This document shows, one piece after another, positions 60,822 to 64,000 of a DNA stretch of 64,000 bases; within the stretch, counting starts at the first letter, position 1; each line of letters starts with the position of its first letter. Under the pieces are notes generated by a model, which was not told the DNA's origin, ran no database searches, and worked only from the letters and a program-made list of their open reading frames with translations. The DNA lies in NCBI GenBank assembly GCA_910584195.1, contig CAJTYV010000011.1, forward strand, positions 4,255 through 68,254, in the 5' to 3' direction. The position numbers and the translations under genes are program-made. Source of the stretch: an uncultured Ruminococcus sp. Lineage in GTDB: Bacteria > Bacillota > Clostridia > Oscillospirales > Ruminococcaceae.

Positions 60822-61303
60822 TAAATATCTGCGATATTTGTTACAATACCGGCAGGAGAAATGTCGATGTGTCCGAAAGAAGGTTTTGTTCCGTCATGAG
60901 GACATGAAGCGCTTCCCGGATTGAGGATATACAATCCGTCCTCAAACTTATTGAAGCGGACGTGAGTGTGACCGTAAAGAACTATATCGCAGCCGTTTTC
61001 CTTAGCGGTTCGCTTAATTATTTCAAGGTCGTTTTTTACGGCGAATAAGTGACCGTGTGAGGCGAAAATTTTATGTTCGCCGATCGGCAGTATCACAAAT
61101 CCGGGACTAAGGCTGCCCCAGTCACAGTTTCCTGCTGCATGAAGCACTTTAGGAGCGTATTCCGGATGTTCGGTGATAAAGCTGTCAAGCTCGCGTTCGC
61201 CGTCACCGAGGTGAAAGAACCAATCGGCATCGGAGTTACGCAGAAAAACGGTATCTATCGCCTGTCTGCTGCCGTGAGTATCGGAAATCGCAATAATTCG
61301 CAT
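60821..61303 (-). CDS. YfcE/MJ0936-type metallophosphodiesterase
   Basis: 160 residues. Metal-binding motifs in order: SDTHG, GDGERE, GNCDW, ASHGHLF and GHTHV. Usual length for the family, which hydrolyses phosphodiesters with two metals. Physiological substrate unknown. It overlaps the following membrane-protein gene by one base. Confidence 0.93.
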   Translation of the reverse strand: MRIIAISDTHGSRQAIDTVFLRNSDADWFFHLGDGERELDSFITEHPEYAPKVLHAAGNCDWGSLSPGFVILPIGEHKIFASHGHLFAVKNDLEIIKRTAKENGCDIVLYGHTHVRFNKFEDGLYILNPGSASCPHDGTKPSFGHIDISPAGIVTNIADI

Positions 61304-61396
61304 AAGTAAAACCTCCGAAGTGAGAGCTTTTTAAAAAGTTCTGAAATTTAAATTAATTATAACATAATATTGACAAAATGTCAAGGAGGATCTCAT

Positions 61397-61645
61397 ATGA
61401 GCAACAATATTGATAAAAATCAGCTTCAGGGACTTCTGAATGCGGTAAGCAAAAAAATAGGCATTCCGCCCGAACAGCTTAAAAAGGAACTGGAGGAAGG
61501 CAAATTCGACAGCGCGTTATCGGCGATGAGTCCCAATGAATCAGCGAAATTTCAACAGGCAGTTAAGAATCCGAAGCTCATAGAGAAGCTTATGAGTACT
61601 CCGCAGGCGAAAGCGCTGTACAATAAAATAAGCGGCGGAAAATAG
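61397..61645 (+). CDS. Small helical protein of unknown function (first of a four-gene unit)
   Basis: 82 residues from the ATG after AAGGAGG. Helices with KKIGIPPEQLKKELEEGKFDSALSAMSPNE and a C-terminal AKALYNKISGGK. No family recognised. Eight bases before the next gene. Confidence 0.75.
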   Translation: MSNNIDKNQLQGLLNAVSKKIGIPPEQLKKELEEGKFDSALSAMSPNESAKFQQAVKNPKLIEKLMSTPQAKALYNKISGGK

Positions 61646-61653
61646 GTGATATT

Positions 61654-62022
61654 TTGGATGATGTAATGGGTAGGATAACCGATATTCTAAAAGACGAGGA
61701 GAGCCTCCGTCAGCTTTCGGAGCTGGCGGAAATGCTTAAATCTGGAGATACCGCAGGTACAGTTTCTGAACCTGAAAATTGCGGTAAATCAGAAAATAAC
61801 GGTTGTTCGGGTGAAATGCCAGATATGGAAATGATGCTTAAGCTTACAAGTCTTGCTGGAGCGATGAACAGCAGCGATAAAAACACTGAGTTACTGCTTG
61901 CTCTTCGTCCGCATTTGGGGATGGCAGCTCAGCAGAGACTTGACAAAGCGGTTAAGCTTCTCAGACTGCTTTCGGTATACGAGGCTGCGAAGGAATCGGG
62001 AATGTTGAATAATTTAATTTAA
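61654..62022 (+). CDS. Helical acidic protein of unknown function
   Basis: 122 residues from a TTG start preceded by AGGTGAT. Two helical parts joined by a Cys/Asn/Gly-rich linker (NCGKSENNGCSG). The C-terminal helix region LLLALRPHLGMAAQQRLDKAVKLLRLL is well formed. No family recognised. Probably works with its neighbours. Confidence 0.75.
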   Translation: MDDVMGRITDILKDEESLRQLSELAEMLKSGDTAGTVSEPENCGKSENNGCSGEMPDMEMMLKLTSLAGAMNSSDKNTELLLALRPHLGMAAQQRLDKAVKLLRLLSVYEAAKESGMLNNLI

Positions 62023-62042
62023 TTAAGACCGGAGGTTGGAGC

Positions 62043-62267
62043 GTGTCTGTTTATGAAAAATGCCGAGAGAATAAAAACGGAGTACAGGCAGCTCCGAAGA
62101 TAGCGGGAACTGAGGGAGAACAGCGAAATATCGGAAACAGCCTTATTGCGGGAATTGACAGAGATACGCTGCTTACGGCGGCTGTAATGCTTCTCATGAT
62201 TAGGAACGGCGGCGATATAAGGCTTATATTGGCCCTCGGATATATTATAATAGGCGGTGAAAAATGA
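62043..62267 (+). CDS. Small protein with one membrane helix
   Basis: 74 residues from a GTG start after GGAGG. A charged N-terminus, then a hydrophobic end (DTLLTAAVMLLMIRNGGDIRLILALGYIIIGG) that could form one or two short helices. No family recognised. It overlaps the BofA gene by 4 bases. Confidence 0.7.
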   Translation: MSVYEKCRENKNGVQAAPKIAGTEGEQRNIGNSLIAGIDRDTLLTAAVMLLMIRNGGDIRLILALGYIIIGGEK

Positions 62268-62518
62268 GTACTGAAATGATATTCTATCTTATCTGCGGAA
62301 TATCTGCGGCGATAATGCTGATATACTACATAAAAAGGAGAAGGCGGCTGATTTCCGCTTTTTTCGGCGTATTTTCCGGACTTGCCGCGCTTTTTATCAT
62401 GAATCGTTTTGGCGGCGCTATAGGCGGTGACTTGCCTTTGAACACCTTTAACGTTTGCGGAAGCATGATTCTCGGAATACCTTTTGTTGCTTTGATGATA
62501 ATTATAAAATATTTATAA
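62264..62518 (+). CDS. bofA: BofA-like pro-sigma-K processing inhibitor homologue
   Basis: 84 residues with two to three membrane helices. The C-terminal signature GGDLPLNTFNVCGSMILGIPFVALMI matches the BofA pattern (N-x-F-x-V...LGIPG-like), with F in place of the usual G. In spore formers BofA holds the SpoIVFB protease silent until SpoIVB signals. It closes a four-gene unit. Confidence 0.8.
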   Translation: MSTEMIFYLICGISAAIMLIYYIKRRRRLISAFFGVFSGLAALFIMNRFGGAIGGDLPLNTFNVCGSMILGIPFVALMIIIKYL

Positions 62519-62533
62519 ATTCCAAATAATATA

Positions 62534-62562
62534 TTGACTTTTTATGTGTAATATGCTATAAT
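62534..62562 (+). promoter_or_regulatory. Promoter for the nucleoside phosphorylase gene
   Basis: TTGACT, 17 bases, TATAAT, 48 bases before the start. Confidence 0.78.
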
Positions 62563-62610
62563 AAAATAAATAAATATTTCAGCAGTAAAAATAGCAAGGC
62601 GGTGAAAATT

Positions 62611-63891
62611 TTGAATGCGGTTGATATAATTAACAAAACTAAAAAAAATATTTCACTCACAGAAGAGGAGATAAAATATCTTGTAAACGGATATGTTTCG
62701 GGAGAAATTCCCGATTATCAGATGTCGGCATGGCTTATGGCAGTGTGTCTGAACGGTCTTACTGACGAGGAAACGGTTTCCCTGACGCTTGCTATGCGTG
62801 ACAGCGGAGATATACTCGATCTCAGCTGCATTAAAAAAACTACGGTCGATAAGCACAGCACAGGCGGAGTTGGCGATAAAACAAGTCTTATTATAGGTCC
62901 TGCCGCCGCTGCATGCGGTATTGCCGTGCCGAAAATGTCAGGGCGCGGTCTTGGTCATACTGGCGGAACTATTGATAAGCTCGAAAGTATCGAGGGATTC
63001 CGTGTTGAACTGCCTTTTTCCGAATTTACTGACATTGTAAATAAAACAGGATTTTCAATAATTTCACAGAGCGGAAAGCTTTGTCCGGCAGATAAAAAAA
63101 TTTATTCTCTGCGTAATTCAACCGGAACGGTAGACAGCATTCCTCTTATCTGCGCAAGTATCATGAGCAAGAAGCTTGCCTTGAATGCAGATTGCCTGCT
63201 GCTTGATGTTAAGTGCGGCAGCGGCGCTTTTATGAAAACTCCCGGGGATGCGGAGAAGCTTGGCAGACTTATGGAAAAGGTTGGCAGATCGGCAGGTAAG
63301 AAAGTGCGTGCCGTCGTGACTGATATGAACACTCCTCTCGGCTGCTGTATAGGAAATTCTTTGGAGATTAGGGAAGCCGTAGAATTGCTTCGCGGTAATA
63401 TTAAGGGACGTCTTTATCAGGTGTGCGTCACGCTTACGGCAAATATGCTTGAATTAGCGGGGAAAGGCAGCCTTTCCGAGTGCAGAGCAATGGCGGAGGA
63501 AGCGATTGCATCGGGCAGAGCGCTGACGGTTCTTAAAGAAACCATTAAGCTTCAGGGTGGAGACGACAGTATATTCAATGACGAAAAATTTTTCCGTGCG
63601 GCTAAATACAGCCATGTCATATATGCTCCGAGAGATGTTGAAGTGATTTCGGTAAACGCTGAAGAACTTGGTATGGCAAGTCTTATTTTGGGAGCCGGAA
63701 GAATAAATAAGGATGACGAGATAGACTATTCTGCCGGTATTGTACTGGAATTTGAACCCGGAGACAAGATCTCGATGGATGCACCTCTCATGACGCTTTA
63801 TTCGGATTGTGTAAGCGACTTTTCCGAGGCGGCTTTGAGAGCGTATAACGCTTTGCAGTTTAAGACTTTGACAGGAATGGCGCTGACTTGA
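62611..63891 (+). CDS. Pyrimidine-nucleoside/thymidine phosphorylase
   Basis: 426 residues from a TTG start 7 to 8 bases after AAGGCGG; a GTG three codons earlier overlaps that site. KHSTGGVGDKTSLI phosphate loop, the thymidine/pyrimidine phosphorylase signature SGRGLGHTGGTIDKLES, and YSLRNSTGTVDSIPLI, all typical. It splits uridine or deoxythymidine-type nucleosides with phosphate. Both pdp and deoA members share these motifs. It has its own promoter. Confidence 0.94.
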   Translation: MNAVDIINKTKKNISLTEEEIKYLVNGYVSGEIPDYQMSAWLMAVCLNGLTDEETVSLTLAMRDSGDILDLSCIKKTTVDKHSTGGVGDKTSLIIGPAAAACGIAVPKMSGRGLGHTGGTIDKLESIEGFRVELPFSEFTDIVNKTGFSIISQSGKLCPADKKIYSLRNSTGTVDSIPLICASIMSKKLALNADCLLLDVKCGSGAFMKTPGDAEKLGRLMEKVGRSAGKKVRAVVTDMNTPLGCCIGNSLEIREAVELLRGNIKGRLYQVCVTLTANMLELAGKGSLSECRAMAEEAIASGRALTVLKETIKLQGGDDSIFNDEKFFRAAKYSHVIYAPRDVEVISVNAEELGMASLILGAGRINKDDEIDYSAGIVLEFEPGDKISMDAPLMTLYSDCVSDFSEAALRAYNALQFKTLTGMALT

Positions 63892-63922
63892 CATTTGGAA
63901 ACAATTCTTTTTATATGTTTCC

Positions 63923-63951
63923 TTGACGGCTTGCATAAAATGTGCTATAAT
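63923..63951 (+). promoter_or_regulatory. Promoter for the last gene
   Basis: TTGACG, 17 bases, TATAAT, 31 bases before the start. Confidence 0.75.
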
Positions 63952-63981
63952 TAATACATCAACTTTAGGAGGTATATACCA

Positions 63982-64000
63982 ATGGGATTTAAAGAAACTG
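63982..64000 (+). CDS. Start of a gene cut by the window edge
   Basis: MGFKET, preceded by AGGAGG and a good promoter. Too short to identify. Confidence 0.6.

Overview
The window looks like a Ruminococcus flavefaciens-type rumen or gut Bacillota (Oscillospiraceae). The reasoning: it opens with the end of a scaffoldin cluster, a CttA-like X-module/dockerin tail followed by a ScaE-like single-cohesin anchor. Three further dockerin proteins follow (a leucine-rich BspA-like protein, a GH74 xyloglucanase and a four-module NPCBM-like protein). Promoters are TTGACA/17/TATAAT type, leaders carry strong AGGAGG sites, and several core genes use TTG or GTG starts. The species assignment is inference; the cellulosome assignment rests on visible modules. 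No rRNA, tRNA or CRISPR array was seen.

Layout. 1-2028: cttA (5' truncated) and scaE. 2081-8217: a TtcA-like PP-loop enzyme, then a membrane protein with ung, metF and a MetH-activation-domain gene, then a sugar-type solute-binding lipoprotein with an NAD-dependent epimerase. 8290-12949 (minus): rqcP, hup, mazG, trpS, an unknown gene and a PLP aminotransferase. 13332-15857: a 55-residue double-glycine-type peptide with a C39 peptidase/ABC exporter. 16060-18126: an XRE regulator divergent from a BspA-like dockerin protein. 18361-26936: feoB, Na/Pi transporter, two M16-family genes, lgt and folD. 27259-33676 (minus): CPBP protease, ybaK, queH, ricT, holB, an Orn/Lys/Arg-decarboxylase-family gene, a sigma-region-4 protein and a small unknown gene. 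34043-36715: secreted dockerin GH74. 36915-44843: lipoprotein, purB operon with rimM-trmD, HPr, SpoIVB and a membrane protein. 44925-52978: PhoR/PhoB-type two-component system, a large beta-helix lipoprotein, the NPCBM-dockerin protein and HtrA. 53377-56699: ECF sigma/anti-sigma pair and an AI-2E-type permease. 56880-60068: queD-queE-folE-queC-queF (preQ1 pathway) and a 59-residue protein. 60117-64000: membrane protein, phosphodiesterase, a four-gene small-protein operon ending in a BofA homologue, a pyrimidine-nucleoside phosphorylase and the start of one more gene.

How it fits together. CttA and ScaE hold the cellulosome and the substrate to the cell wall, and the GH74, BspA-like and NPCBM proteins are candidate cargo. 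Queuosine genes are split between the main preQ1 operon and queH. Sporulation-derived genes (SpoIVB, BofA, RicT) persist.

The least expected features are these: the peptide/exporter pair, where the peptide has a C-x2-C...H-x5-H layout and the exporter has a Cys/His/acid-rich loop; several families of dispersed hairpin repeats, including a 182-bp fold-back element, two 35-bp solo copies that differ only in their 3-nt loop, and a two-hairpin repeat with compensatory changes; and repeat sequence that reaches into or replaces gene ends (ybaK C-terminus, spoIVB start).
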